From positions 12,840,132-12,904,131 of the forward strand of contig OW804094.1 in the NCBI GenBank assembly GCA_942159475.1: 64,000 nt of DNA. Direction: 5' to 3'. The stretch comes from Sthenelais limicola. Taxonomy: Eukaryota > Annelida > Polychaeta > Phyllodocida > Sigalionidae. Position 1 is the stretch's first letter, and each line of letters begins with the position of its first letter. The position numbers and the translations under genes were made by a program. The notes beneath the pieces are model-generated. The model was not told where the DNA came from. It searched no databases and saw only the letters and a program-made list of their open reading frames with translations. This document shows, piece after piece, positions 52,490-64,000 of this stretch.

Positions 52490-52965
52490 GGGGTTCATAC
52501 TCCACCCCTGCCACAACACCCCCTCCCCCCCCCCCCCGCCTGGGGTTCATACCCCACTCCTGCCACAACACCCCGTGCCCACCTGGCCGCCCTAAGGTCT
52601 CTGAGTGGCTGACCACCTTTGGACGCAAGGCCCCCCAGGCCCCTCTTCCATAACAACACCCTACTTCACATCTCCCTTGCTGCGCTATAGCATAGCATAG
52701 GGTTTGGATTGTGTGGGGTGGCAATTTTCCCTCAAGGTCCTGGGCTTTCTTTGCAACCTTTTCTGAGGTAAATATGTAAATCACATGAATCAAATCAAAT
52801 GTATTGCAGAGTATGTCCAGTTACGTAAGAGTCCCTTCAAATGAAGGGAAAGCCTCCATTCAGACCGCTAAATGCCATCATATTCCCATTAAAACGCTGA
52901 ATTCTAGGACAAGAAACCGATTAGCGAGGTAGGCTTACATACCATTCTTATCTGATCTGAGGGTC
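52490..52965. other. No gene; short duplication and repeat C
   Basis: GCCTGGGGTTCATAC with CTGCCACAACACCCC occurs twice (about 52487 and 52539) around a C run. 52826-52965 is a repeat C copy in reverse (CCGATTAGCGAGGTAGGC). Confidence 0.5.
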
Positions 52966-53422
52966 ATATCTCATTGTCTATCATTTACGCCATTATATAA
53001 TAATATAATTATAATGTATCTTGATCTTTGAGAGGTGCTATAAGTGGGGTGCTATAAAAATATTCATATAGTACGCGTCACACCTCTTTGTAACTGTTTA
53101 AAACCTTCCTTAATCTCAGAGCCCAATGAAAACCATCCTTGGATGAGCGAGCTGTAGCTTGTTAAACAATCCTGAATAAATAGATTTGTACAAGAAAACC
53201 CCGGTTACCAATGAGCGATAATAAGTGAAGTCTTCCCAAGTAAGGATTCGGGCAGATCCTCCAAATACCAATAAGGATGTTTATGAAGCCCTGTAGCAAA
53301 AAAAAACCAGACAAAATTCTCCCAAATTGTGGTCAAATGACTCTTGGATGGGTTGGAAAAGAATGAAACAGAAAGTAGACAATATTTCGTTTTTTACCGA
53401 TACTAGCTGAGAGTTCAGCTAA

Positions 53423-54290
53423 AAACCCTGCCCACACACAGCCGATTTGTTCCCTGATATCCCCACGACTTTGGTCTTCAGATGAATCCTAAGATTTCAT
53501 TTCCAATCCTGGTTGATATTATTACAAAAATATAAACCAGGACCTGAAATGAAGTCATAGGATTCATTGGGAGACCAAAATCGGGGGGCAATCGGGAGAC
53601 AAATCGGGGGACAAATCGGCTGTGTGTGTCCACAGCTTAAACCCTGCCCACACACAGCCGATTTGCCTCCCTGATATCCCCACGAGTTTGGTCTTCAGAT
53701 GAATCCAAAGATTTCATTTCCAATCCTGGTTGATATTATTTCAAAAACATAAACCAGGATTTGAAAGTAAATCATAGGATTTAGCGGGAGACCAAAATCG
53801 GGGGGCAATCGAGAGCCAATAAATGTACATAAACTACAAACGTATCACATCATCGTTTATTTCAGATCATTGTATACCTGGATTATGTTACTCTTTTATA
53901 TAGAACTAACGATGAACATAATCACAAATACTCTACCATAAATGTTATGAGTGACAAATGATAAAACTGTAAATTATTGATACCTTTTCTATCTCCATTC
54001 ACACCTTCATTTTGTTTCGGATCAATAAGTATAAATCACCAACACTCCACAATAAGAGTCTGAGTGGCAAGTGATAAGTATTTTTATCTCTATCAATTTA
54101 TAGATAACGCCTATTCACAATCTTTAGTGTGCCAAAACTGTACTTTGTTTCCTTGTCTGTAAAAAATTACATCTTGGACCGACAGAACTAACCCCGAAAA
54201 GGGGAGTCGGAAACCCAAGAATAAATCAAATCTCTAAAAAAAATCGGGGGCCAAATCGGGGGCCAAATCGGCTGTGTGTGGGCAGGGTTT
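53423..54290. mobile_element. Two tandem inverted-repeat MITEs (family P)
   Basis: Copy 1 (53423-53637) and copy 2 (53639-54290) both start AAACCCTGCCCACACACAGC and end with the inverted form (CGGCTGTGTGTG...). Copy 2 is enlarged by a block at about 53819-54240. The interior has GGTTGATATTAT and inverted CAAATCGGGG words. Confidence 0.7.
53819..54240 (+). mobile_element. Retroposon-like insert in MITE P copy 2
   Basis: Absent from copy 1. It ends AATAAATCAAATCTCTAAAAAAA, and just before this lies a small hairpin CCCCGAAAAGGGG within TCTTGGACCGACAG...GGAAACCCAAGA. An A-rich end plus a structured 3' region fits a SINE or LINE tail. Family unknown. Confidence 0.45.
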
Positions 54291-55024
54291 AAAGCAAGGA
54301 TTTGTTATGGAGCAGGGTCGGGTCCAGGGTGGAGAGGGGCCGCCTCTCAATGCCCATACAACTAGCAATATTTGTAAACACCACCAACGACCCCGCGCTG
54401 AAAGCCTCTCATGTTGAAGGATGGCCCCCAAGTGTCTGTTTTCATCGAATGAGTATTGATTTCCACAGTTTTAAACGTTTGGATTCATCTCTCTTCTCTC
54501 TATGTTGTTTGAAACCTTAGCGTGAAAGCGGAGAAATAGCATCACTTAGATATAGATGTCTGCCACACTCCTGTGGGAGAAGTTTTTTTTTTGTTTTTAA
54601 TTTTTTTATTTCCTACGACATAATCAGAAAAATATGCAGAGATGACCGCCGCTGACAATAAGCGTTTTTATAGGCATTCTGCAGTCGATTCAATTAATAG
54701 TATCATAGGCTCACTTAGATATAGATGAATACAATTCCACAGTTATAAACGTTTGGATTCAGCTCTCTCCCCTCCCCTCAAGATGGGCTGTTCTTTGAAA
54801 CCTTAGCGTGAAAGTGGAGAAATAGGCTCACTTAGATATAGATCTCTACCATACTCCTATGGGAGATGGCTCATCTTGCACAATTCGCCCGAACTCATGT
54901 ACCAACTCTGTCCATTTGTCCTGGGGGCCTGTTTTATAAGCTAGGGACAGCAATTGTTTGAGGATAGTATATATCCAGCTGGTAGGGATAGCCTATAAAC
55001 ACTGAGTATGATCTTTTATTGCTA
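54291..55024. other. No gene; about 110-bp duplicated block
   Basis: ACGTTTGGATTCA..., TTTGAAACCTTAGCGTGAAA and CACTTAGATATAGAT occur in order at about 54474-54582 and again at about 54748-54868. Confidence 0.5.
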
Positions 55025-55375
55025 TAGTCTGTCCGAAAAGTAGTTGACACATGATTCCTTAGTCCTTTTAAGAAGACAAAAAAGCGGGCACTTATCTTCA
55101 AACCTTTGCCCTCTGAGTCGCCGTTTGGGACCGACCATGGCCAAATATACAGCTGTATTGTATTGCGCTGTCTCTGTGAAGCATCTGTTACTTTAGTTAG
55201 AAGGAAGAAAGAGCTGGTTATACTGGCCCTGTTTCTCCATGGTTGATTGCAATGAGCGACTCACTAGGCAAAGGCTTGACAGGATATTAACATAAATAGA
55301 AGTAAAAATCCCCCACTTTTCCCTCTTCTTAAAGAAACGCGTTTAGCCCGTGTCAGCTACTTATTGGACAGAGTA
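55025..55375. mobile_element. Mariner-like MITE family M, copy 3
   Basis: TAGTCTGTCCGAAAAGTAGT at the left; the right end is more diverged (TACTTATTGGACAGAGTA). TA on both sides. Confidence 0.7.
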
Positions 55376-55908
55376 TAGGAATAGCCTATACACATATTGG
55401 TGAGTAGGATCTTTTATTCCTACCCCCAAAGGAAGGGATGTTTAGGAATTCCCACACACAAGTGTCCTTTCCTTAGCTTATAAATGCTACCATCCTTACC
55501 ATCTTTGGTAGGGATGGGGGAAATAGGATATTCACCAATAAGTCCAGTGAAATATGACTGTTTCACGAACGGTAAAATGGTCTGTTTTATTTATAAGGAA
55601 ATGAATGTGTTGTGGGAATTCCTTCACCTGTAGGAAGGGGAAAAACAGGCCCCAGTCTTACCAGAGTGGCTCTATTAATTTAGTAAATATTCGTAATTCT
55701 ACAGACATTTTTGGAGTTGTGTGAGACTTGATTCACAGTGGAAATATGTCAGAGATAAATCTCCCAGATTGAAAATTCTGAATGGAAAATATGAAAAAAA
55801 GACTAAATTTGTTAGGATGAATTTTACATCAATGCTCCTCTCACTATCTCTAGGTTTAACCGGAGTACGAGAGGCCAAGACTGAACAATAAATTACTCTG
55901 ACTTATTT

Positions 55909-56143
55909 GGGTCAGATTTTCAGAAAATGTACAATTGGCTGCTGTACACATTTAGTAACATTTGCTAAATTAGGCGGCAATGTGGCCAATACCAGGTAAA
56001 TTCGAGTATATTCGGCATTGCATTGATTCTAGCAATCTATTTGGTTAGGTTGAACTGTATTTTGAACTTTATTTTCGTCTGAAATTTGGGTTATTTGAGA
56101 GAATTGGTGAAGATGAATTGTACATTTTCTGAAATTCTGACCC
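55909..56143 (-). mobile_element. MITE family A
   Basis: GGGTCAGATTTTCAGAAAAT at the left and TTTTCTGAAATTCTGACCC at the right; 235 bp, well preserved. Confidence 0.8.
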
Positions 56144-57510
56144 ATTTACATGGAGTCATTCGTGTACTACAGACGCGCTAATAAAAGACTTTACTTGTCA
56201 GTGCCTCTCTCAACCCACTTTCTTTCCACCACTTTGTTTATTTTCACCTCATTTTCCACAAATCCGCCCACTCTCAGAGGAGAGACTCGGCTGTTCAACC
56301 GATCGTCCGCAAATTAAAAAACTCACCCAGAACTCCTCCCAAACCTATTGAAAACATGTTATCTTTAGCTTGGAATATCTATCAGTGGTCCAATATTAAT
56401 ATCCATGTATTTTAGATGTTTCTATAGCACACAACTTCATCTTTCCCATCATGCATTTGGTTTCTATAGATCATTTACACAACCTATGCTATTGTGGAAA
56501 ACATTCTTGCAATTTGAAGGGTACACCATAGACCGAAAGCTAGTGGTTAATCAAAATAACTAAACTAATAGTAAGGGTTTTTCCAATCCTTTACCACATC
56601 TCTGATTCATCAACCAGGGCAAGAAATATACAAGCGACCCACCTTACTTTGATGCATTCTTGCAATTTTCCATAAAATTGTTGCTAAATGTGTGTATGTC
56701 AGATTTGAACTGAATCTATCCCAGCATGCAAAGAACTTTAAAACTCATGAAAAGAGAAATACGAACAATGATAGACTCAATTGACTATAATAATAATAAA
56801 TAAGAATAAAATTGCTGAAACAACGAACAATCAGAGACACTATGAAGGAATTAATGAAGCAATTATTTATTTATTTTAAGGGTCGCCAGGAAAACCTAGT
56901 TTTTAGAGGGTGTTCACCCTATTTTAATGCATTACAATATATGTACAATTTTGAATGTGAAATCGTCATATGTATAATATGTGTTGAAATAAAAATGATT
57001 ATATATATATATGCACTGCCATAGACATGCGCAGTGAGACATGCAAAAAAATCCCCTATTACAAACTCACCAAGATTTCTTCCCGAGTCCCCAGACGTCA
57101 GACCGACACCAAAATCACTTCCCGATGGTTTGTATCGACTTACTTAAGAACCCAGAAAGAACTTGGATACGTTACCAATTTTTTCTCCGCACCAAGTTTA
57201 CTCAAGGGTTATGCGATCATGGGTGGTCCCAAGATAAAAATCGCCATCTGGGTTTTCGAACAAACATATATAAAGTCTTGAGGAAAAGGTAGGGGTCCCA
57301 GGCCAAGAGGTAAAAACGGCCCCCGCGGGCGCATTTGACTGATCTTGACTGCATGCTGGCAGGCGGGGAGCGGTCTACAGGGCCCTTAGACTCCAAGTAC
57401 CGTACCTATTGGCCCACCCGCCCAGGGGCGCTTGGATCCGGCCTTTATTGCGGGGGAAGAGGTCGTCTGTTTCACTGTTGTATGTTTAAATCTTTTATTC
57501 TGTATTTAAA
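56144..57510. other. No recognised gene
   Basis: Mostly AT-rich. Two overlapping frames at 57027-57292 (84 and 83 codons) have ordinary composition but no motif I recognise and no conserved context; they may be remnants of an old element. Confidence 0.4.
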
Positions 57511-57738
57511 GGGTGAAATCGCCAGAAAATGTACAATTCACCTTCACTAATATTCTTAAATAACCCAAAATTCGGATAAAAAGTAGGTTCAAAATACAGT
57601 TCATCATAACCAAATACATTCTTTGGATCATTGGAATACCAAATACTCAGATACATCTAGTATTTATAATTTTTCAGCTGAATTTAGCACAATTTACTAA
57701 ATTATAGAGCTGAGAATTGTACATTTTGTGGTGAACAG
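57511..57738 (+). mobile_element. MITE family A
   Basis: GGGTGAAATCGCCAGAAAAT at the left. The right end is eroded (TGTACATTTTGTGGTGAACA). Confidence 0.65.
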
Positions 57739-58218
57739 ACAGACCCCTAAACATTACATCCAAACGATTGCAGTTCCCAGCTTCACAGATTTGGTTTTCA
57801 AAATATAGTAAAAGAATAGTTAATAATTAATTATAAATAATACAACTCAGGAGATAATATAAGATACAGTTCAACTGACTACACAGTACTTTAATCTTTT
57901 AACAGTATCTCAATTCAACACCAACCTATTTTAGATTTTATATTGAAGGGAAATAAAAATGAAAAATGTATAAGAAAGGATATAGTAAACAGTATATAGA
58001 AGATGGGTAAAACAAGGATGACTATGTCTACACATATTCCTCCACACATAACAAAAAGCGGTGTAGCACATCTTCGATGAGAGGAACTAGAACTTTACAC
58101 AGGGAAATGTCCATGAAGGCTCATAGAGAAATATCAAATCTGTTCTGTTTCGTGTGGAGTAAAATGAATGAACCTCAGACAGGTTCCTCTTGTGTCTCAA
58201 AACCTTACATCACAAAAA

Positions 58219-58441
58219 GGGTCAGGTCACCAGAAAATCTACAATTGGCAGCTCTACACATTCATTAAATTAGGCTAAACAATGATAAATACCAGGTATA
58301 TCTAAGTATATTCTGTATCGAGTTGATTCAAAGGATGTGTTTGGTTATGTTGAATTGTGTTTTGAGTCTCATTTTTGTATTAAATTCGAATTATTTGGAA
58401 GGGTTTCTGAATGTGAATTGTGCATTTTCTGGACATGTCAC
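58219..58441 (-). mobile_element. MITE family A
   Basis: GGGTCAGGTCACCAGAAAAT at the left and GCATTTTCTGGACATGTCAC at the right; GCAGCTCTACACATTCAT arm first. Confidence 0.7.
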
Positions 58442-58729
58442 AAAAAGTTAACTTCTCCAGAACTTCTCATTTCTTCATGAAAGAGGTTCATGTGTAGTGC
58501 GGAGGTAAAACCCTTTTCATATACATTCTACAGAAATGCTTTTCAGGAGGTGGATGGAGCATTCTTAATGAACATTTGAATCAAGCGTTTTTATCACTCT
58601 TTTATCACCATTTGGTTCTGTCATTAGCATTATCAGGTGGTTCACTGGCCCCGTCATTCCCCTATACCATCATACCCAATACCTTTCTGGGTGTCATGAT
58701 TGAACGATGCAGTCTAGGCCCAAACTTGA

Positions 58730-58900
58730 GAGGGTCTCTTCAAACGAAGGGAAAGCCTCTCGCCTCAAACCACAAAGAATCATTATAAATCCATTAATAC
58801 CGCAAAATGTCATTATATTCCCATTAAAACGCCGAGTTCTAGGACAAGAAACCGATTATCGAGGTAGGCTGACATACCATTCTTATCTGATCTGACCTAG
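58730..58900 (-). repeat. Dispersed repeat C
   Basis: GGGTCTCTTCAAACGAAGGG to CATTCTTATCTGATCTGACC: reverse of the copy at 6691-6862 and close to 52826-52965. Confidence 0.55.
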
Positions 58901-59039
58901 AGTGGATGGACTAAATGGAGAGAAGTGATATCTTGTTACATTATCAAATAATGTTAAACTTTTCATATTTCGATGTCATTTTTCATGGTTTATTCTATTT
59001 CATAATCACCGTAGCCTTGTGCAGTAATTCACAAGACAA

Positions 59040-60550
59040 GGGGTGTGCAGTATACACGATCAGATCCTTAAAGGCGTTGTAATTTGTATTTTGTATCTTT
59101 GTATTCAATGCCCCTATAGTCGTATTTATACATGTATCAAATTTCGAGACGGTTTATCAAATATATCCAGGAATTTTGAAGCTCATCCTATAGAGAGTAT
59201 ATTTAGTTACTTTAGTAGTAATTGTCAACTCAGAGATACTGTAAAATGTATTCTCAAAAAATAAAATATCAAACTTGAAATATAGAAGTACATAATTTTA
59301 TGTTCAATGTTTACTATCATTAGAATCGGCTTGATTTCATCTTTTCAAATATGATATCTCAAATTGTTTTGCGACTTGTGACTCATTTCCCTGTGACACA
59401 TCACAAATAATCCATCATCCAACACCAGTCCTTCGGCGTTCGTAAACGGACACTTGCGTTTACAAATATACAAAAATTGAACAATAATCCAAAGTTTGTT
59501 TTTCTAGCAAGCCTCCCAGATACCCCCCTCGGGGGCCCCACTTCTCCCCCTCGGGGGCCCCACTTCTTCCCCTGACCACCAGGAGTCGCCCAGCACGCCC
59601 ACGTGATCGACCGGAAGTCTGTTATTTTATGATCCCGAACCAATTGATTTGATACATGTAGTAGATATTCTATCTGGGCTTTGATGGGGGACCACCTGAG
59701 GCTACTGCTCTATCCCTGGGCTAGGTTTGCTCTCCTTCCTCGGGCACGAGTATGTGGGTTAGGCCGTAGGAAAATGTACAATTCACCACCACCAATTGTT
59801 TCAAATAATGTGATATGTCGCAGGAAAATGAGACTCGAGTCACAATATAGAATATTTTTTAATGTTTTTTTCATAGGAATTCTTGATCAGAATTCATCTT
59901 TTGAATGTTTACTTTCACCAATTGTTTCATATAAACCACAATTTTGTGATGTGTTGCAGGAAATCAACATCTTCAATCAAAAATCAATATCTTAAGTTGC
60001 AATAAAGGATGTTTTTAAAATGGGTTTTCACGAGAACCCTTGGTCAGAATGTTTTCATTTTTTAAATGTTTACCACAATTTCAAGACTGTATATACTGAA
60101 CGTAATTATGCATATCTGAGGTTATCCTATATTTAACTAATTTGTGATCCGTTTTAGGAAAATGAGTCATAAGTCCCAAAACATGGATTTTGAGTTATCA
60201 CCATATTTGAAAAGAGGAGATCGAGCCGATTCCAATGATAGTAAACACTATGATATCTAATAAGGATTTCTATATTTTATGGTTGATATTTTTGTTTTTT
60301 TTAAAGAAAGGTTTGCAATGTTTCTGGATGGGTAATTACCAGTAAAGTAACTAAATAAACTCCATATAAATTCAGAATGCAAGGATATATTTAATACAAT
60401 GTCCTGAAATTCGTTACATGGATTCACATGACTATAAGTGCTAAAGCCTCTTAAAATCAGAACATTTCAATAAAGATATTGTTTAAAAAAACACTTAGAA
60501 AAATATCACTTCTGCGACTTGTGAGTCATTCTCCAGGAACACATCACACA
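59040..60550. mobile_element. MITE family B cluster
   Basis: At least two units: a right end at about 59370-59405 (GCGACTTGTGACTCATTTCC) and a run from about 59808 (TGTGATATGTCGCAGGAAA) to about 60550 (GACTTGTGAGTCATTCTCCA). Internal left-end copies occur at about 59945 and 60145, so the units are nested or tandem. A G/C-rich non-repeat block lies between (59410-59760). Fragments of MITE A ends occur at about 59773 and 60553. Confidence 0.55.
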
Positions 60551-60592
60551 TGTGTAGAACTACCAATTGTACATTTCCCCCACCCTGACCCA

Positions 60593-60931
60593 TACACTGG
60601 AGGACACTGACCGTGGAGTATACCATGTAAAAGATACAAAAGGTTCCTGTGCAGAACCTCGCGTTCCTTGATCAATAAACACGGAGGCGATACCCTCCGC
60701 GGTCACCACTGTATTGGTAGGGCGAATATGATCATTTATCGCCCACCACTATGTCATATTTATAGCGAGTATTGTGTATTGCGATGCGATTATATGGGTG
60801 AGTCGTTATAGGGTTGCCTCTACCTGTATACACATAGGGATTGGGGTCTTCTCGGGTAAGTTGATTTGCCCTACTATTACAATTAGGTGTTATATATAAT
60901 TTGTAATATGTTTATCATGTGTGATCGGTCC
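60593..60931. other. No recognised gene
   Basis: Nothing recognised between the MITE remnants and the minisatellite. Confidence 0.4.
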
Positions 60932-61670
60932 AGAGCAGCTATAGGAGCTGCACTATACAGCCTGGTAAAATATCATACCGCAATAGATGGTAGTATACTA
61001 CCCCTGGAGTAAGTGGAAGACCAGATATAGGAGCTGAACTACACAGCCTGGTAAAACATCACACAACAATAGACGGTAGTATTCTACCCCAGCAGTTAGT
61101 GGAAGACCAGCTATAAGAGCTGAACTACACAGCCTGGTAAAATATCATACAACGATATATGGTAGTATTCTACCCCAGCAGTTAGTGGAAGACCAGCTAT
61201 AAGAGCTGAACTACACAGCCTGGTAAAATATCATACAATAATAGATGGTAGTATACTACCCCAGGAGTTAGTGGAAGACCAGCTATAGGAGCTGCACTAA
61301 CCAGCCTGGTAAAACATCCTACAGCAAACGATGGTAGTATACTACCCCAGGAGTTAGTGCAAGACCAGCTATAGGAGCTGGACTAAACAGCCTGGTAGTA
61401 CAACTTACAACAATAGATGGTAGTATACTACCCCAGGAGTTAGAGGAAGACCAGATATAAGAGCTGCATGGACTCTACAGCCTGCTGAAAATTTTTACAA
61501 CAATAGATGCTAGTATACTACCCCAGGAGTTCGTGTAAGACCAGGTATAGGAGCTGAACTACACAGCCTGGTAAAACATCATACTGCAATATAATTATGG
61601 TAGTATACTACCCCACGAGTTAGTGGAAGACCAGCTATAGCAACTGAACTAAACAACCTGGTAGAATAAT
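60932..61670. repeat. 86-bp minisatellite, about 8.6 copies
   Basis: GACCAG occurs at 61019, 61105, 61191, 61277, 61363, 61449, 61539 and 61629, a spacing of 86 bp (90 in the last two). Most units carry the perfect 14-bp palindrome GGTAGTATACTACC plus AGCTATAGGAGCTG and ACACAGCCTGGTA. No stable reading frame. Confidence 0.9.
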
Positions 61671-62057
61671 TATAAAAAGCTGTATCTTCACTGGACAGGT
61701 TACTAAAAACTTTACCTTCTCTGGACAAGTCATAAAAAGTGGAATATTTCATGGTACTCACCTAGAAAGAAAAGAGAGAACAATTAATCAGTTATTACAG
61801 TTAAAAAGTACTTACAACTAACAATTGATTATAATTAATTACAATAATATATTTGTGAAATATTGTATTTGATAACCACCAATAACAGCAGATGATGGCA
61901 ATCGACATGTAACAGTTTCGGCGGCTCACTTTTATGATTCACTGAATGAAGTCAAAGAACTCTGCATTATACTATAATTATATAACCAAATGTATTACAA
62001 AACCTGCATCCTTTGATTCCAGGAACTAAACATTGAAGCCTGTACACCCACACACTA

Positions 62058-62589
62058 TGTGATGTGTCACAGAAGAATGAGTCATAGGTCGGAAAATTGA
62101 TATTTTCAAAGTGTTTTTTCTCTTTGTAGGAATGTTCTCATCTTTGGGTTATCGTATCTAGTGCCTCCCGTCGTATGAATGTCGGTACCAAATTTCAAGA
62201 TGGCATATTAATTGTACTTTGAAACGCATGGATATTTTTAATGCAGTCTTCAAATCTGGTACATAGATAAATATGACTTAAGGGTGGTCTCCACTGGCTG
62301 CGGTAAGCTCTGCGGTAAGCTCTGCGGTAAGCCTTGCAACGGTGCTGTGTTGGTGAGGAGTGGTGAGGACCTGCCTACATGGCCAGTGAACATTCCTCTC
62401 CACCTACAGAACCAGCACAAACCATCGCAAGGCTTACTGCAGAGCTTACCGCAGCCAGTGGAGACCACCCTTTAAAGTGCTGAACACCCAAATAATGAGA
62501 TCATTCCAACAAAGACATCTTGTGAGGAAAACACTTTGAAGAATATCTATTTTGCGACTTGTGACTCATTTCTCTGTAACACATCACAA
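62058..62589. mobile_element. MITE family B with nested TTAA MITE
   Basis: TGTGATGTGTCACAGAAGAA at the left and GCGACTTGTGACTCATTTCT...ACACATCACA at the right. Without the nested 190-bp element it would be about 340 bp, the usual size for the family. Confidence 0.75.
62282..62471. mobile_element. TTAA-flanked hairpin MITE (family T), copy 2
   Basis: GGGTGGTCTCCACTGGCTGC at the left and its inverted copy at the right, with TTAA at 62278-62281 and 62472-62475. An extra CTCTGCGGTAAG repeat makes it slightly longer than the copy at 10359-10544. Confidence 0.8.
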
Positions 62590-63029
62590 TTTGAGAGCGG
62601 GAGAAGCAGCCAATATATATACACGACCTGACTGATTTAGATTTCCTCTCACTTGACACATTCCATTTCCTTCTTCATCCCTCTTCTCTAAGAACTTTGA
62701 CTTGGGGAGATTTCAACCGATTGGGATGCGGAAGGAAAAAATTAAAAACCAATACAATCTGACTGGCATTTTGAATAAAAACACCTTATAAGACAGAAGA
62801 AGTCAATTTTTCTCACCATGTTATATACAGATGTCCGTCATGCTATATAGCATTTGAGGGAAAAAGTGATTTATCTGTATTTTCATGATATAACTCATGC
62901 ATAGTCAATGTCGCATCTGTGGGCCAAGTCAAAGTCAATTTGTCTTTGATAAAAAGTGAGAGAGTAAGTTGGTGTAAAGTGGTTTGCCAAATGTTGCGTC
63001 TCAATGAAGTATAAGGCCAAACAACAAAT

Positions 63030-63264
63030 GGGTCGGATTTTCAGAAAATGTACAATTCACCTTCACCAATCCTCTCAAATAGCACACATTTAAGACAAAA
63101 ATGAGCTTCAAAATACAGCTCAACATAAAAGAAGTGATACTTTAAATCGACGCGATCCAAAATATACTCAGATGTACTCGGTATTCATCATTTCTCAGCC
63201 AAATTTAGCAGAATTTCCTAAATGTGTAGATCAGCCAATTGTACATTTTCTGGAAATCTTACCC
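63030..63264 (+). mobile_element. MITE family A
   Basis: GGGTCGGATTTTCAGAAAAT at the left and TTTTCTGGAAATCTTACCC at the right; 235 bp. Confidence 0.8.
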
Positions 63265-63828
63265 AAAATAGGCGTGTTTCCGATTGCAGCCCCCCCCCCA
63301 ACCCCCAACCCCCCCGCCACCACAACACCCACCCCCTAGCTAGACAAACCTACCACACCTAAAACATGTTTGACCTTGCCTAGAACAAATTTGCTGTTTT
63401 CTTACAAAAAAACCCAATTAAAGCAGGTATACAAGTCAAAAAGGTTCATACTATATCTTGTTTAAAAAAAGAATTGTAATGAATTAGACATGTTGTTGGC
63501 CTAAGCACAAAGGCATGAGTCATTATGAATGCACCATCCGCCCGAGGGTCGGGGCTATATTCGTGCAGTGCATGTAATGAGTATATTGTTTATTTGTTGT
63601 TTTATGACTCAACTCAGAATGTACAAAATGCATAATAAGCAAATTAACAGTCTTTTTTTTGTTTTTGCAACAGACTTTATTTCTGAGACCTGCCATCTGG
63701 GCATATACAATTCTAAGCACACATAAAGGGAGAAACACAGGGAAGTCAAAATTCATTTTTTCAGATTAACAATGTTTTCTTCGATGTCTTCGGCCATATG
63801 CCTGAATAAAGACCAGTACCAAACAAAA
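63265..63828. other. No gene; C-rich run
   Basis: A C homopolymer-rich stretch at about 63289-63335; otherwise no feature. Confidence 0.45.
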
Positions 63829-64000
63829 TGAAGTCGTCAGAAAATGTACAATTCGCCTTCACCAATCCTCCCAAAAAAACAAAATCTAAGACAAAAATAA
63901 GATTCAATATAGCAAAAGACGTTTTTGATCTAATCAAGGCAATACCAAATATACTCAGATATACCGAGTGTTTATCACTTTTCAGCAGAATTCAGCAGAA
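63829..64000 (+). mobile_element. MITE family A, cut by the window end
   Basis: TGAAGTCGTCAGAAAATGTA at the left and then standard interior up to TTCAGCAGAA at the edge. The right end lies outside the window. Confidence 0.7.

Noticed and set aside
57027..57292. Two overlapping frames of 83-84 codons as a possible gene
   Set aside because: No recognisable domain, no splice context, overlapping alternative frames; kept only as an unassigned stretch.
60932..61670. CRISPR-like regular repeats
   Set aside because: The whole 86-bp unit is repeated with no unique spacers, and the genome is eukaryotic.
62250..62475. Cys/Gly-rich short frames resembling small secreted peptides
   Set aside because: They translate the hairpin arms of the family T MITE on each strand.

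Overview
The window looks like a repeat-dominated stretch of an animal nuclear genome, probably a marine invertebrate and perhaps a lophotrochozoan; that placement is inferred from the repeat and retroelement style, not from a marker gene. I find no host protein-coding gene, rRNA or tRNA that I can support. Almost every stretch is a mobile element, a miniature inverted-repeat element (MITE), a foldback palindrome, or a micro- or minisatellite. A 200-base run of N (46934-47133) marks an assembly gap.

The centrepiece is a complete LTR retroelement with an envelope gene at 23130-40112. Its two LTRs (about 603 and 607 bp) are nearly identical, it has TG...CA ends, and it is flanked by a 4-bp target duplication GTAC. 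It carries a leader with a primer-binding site like the tRNA-Arg 3' end, gag (with a PPxY motif and a CCHC knuckle), protease, reverse transcriptase, RNase H, a D,D(35)E integrase and a long proline-rich pol tail. Overlapping that tail is a class I fusion-type env (signal peptide, RKKR cleavage site, glycine-led fusion peptide, heptad region). The env membrane anchor lies in a second frame. The closest organisation I know is the errantivirus-like Ty3/Gypsy lineage with baculovirus-F-type Env.

This retroelement is split in reverse transcriptase by a 7.7-kb inverted-repeat DNA transposon (26294-33993). That transposon has matched terminal repeats and arrays of subterminal dyads but no recognisable transposase. 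It carries a decayed second Gypsy element (about 27.5-32.94 kb), which itself holds further insertions. The decay of the inner Gypsy next to the well-preserved outer element implies that the transposon moved with its cargo already dead.

Left flank (1-23129): copies of MITE family A (about 235 bp, ends GGGTCAGATTTTCAG / CTGAAAATCTGACCC), family B (ends GTGATGTGTCACAGG / TGTGACACATCAC), TTAA-flanked elements, a mariner-like MITE, SINE-like repeats with (CACT)n tails, and several minisatellites. Right flank (40117-64000): more of the same, plus a purine-rich tandem array of about 3.2 kb (43362-46560) broken by a foldback and a hAT-like element, a hammerhead-like motif (48256-48295, minus strand) and an 86-bp minisatellite (60932-61670).
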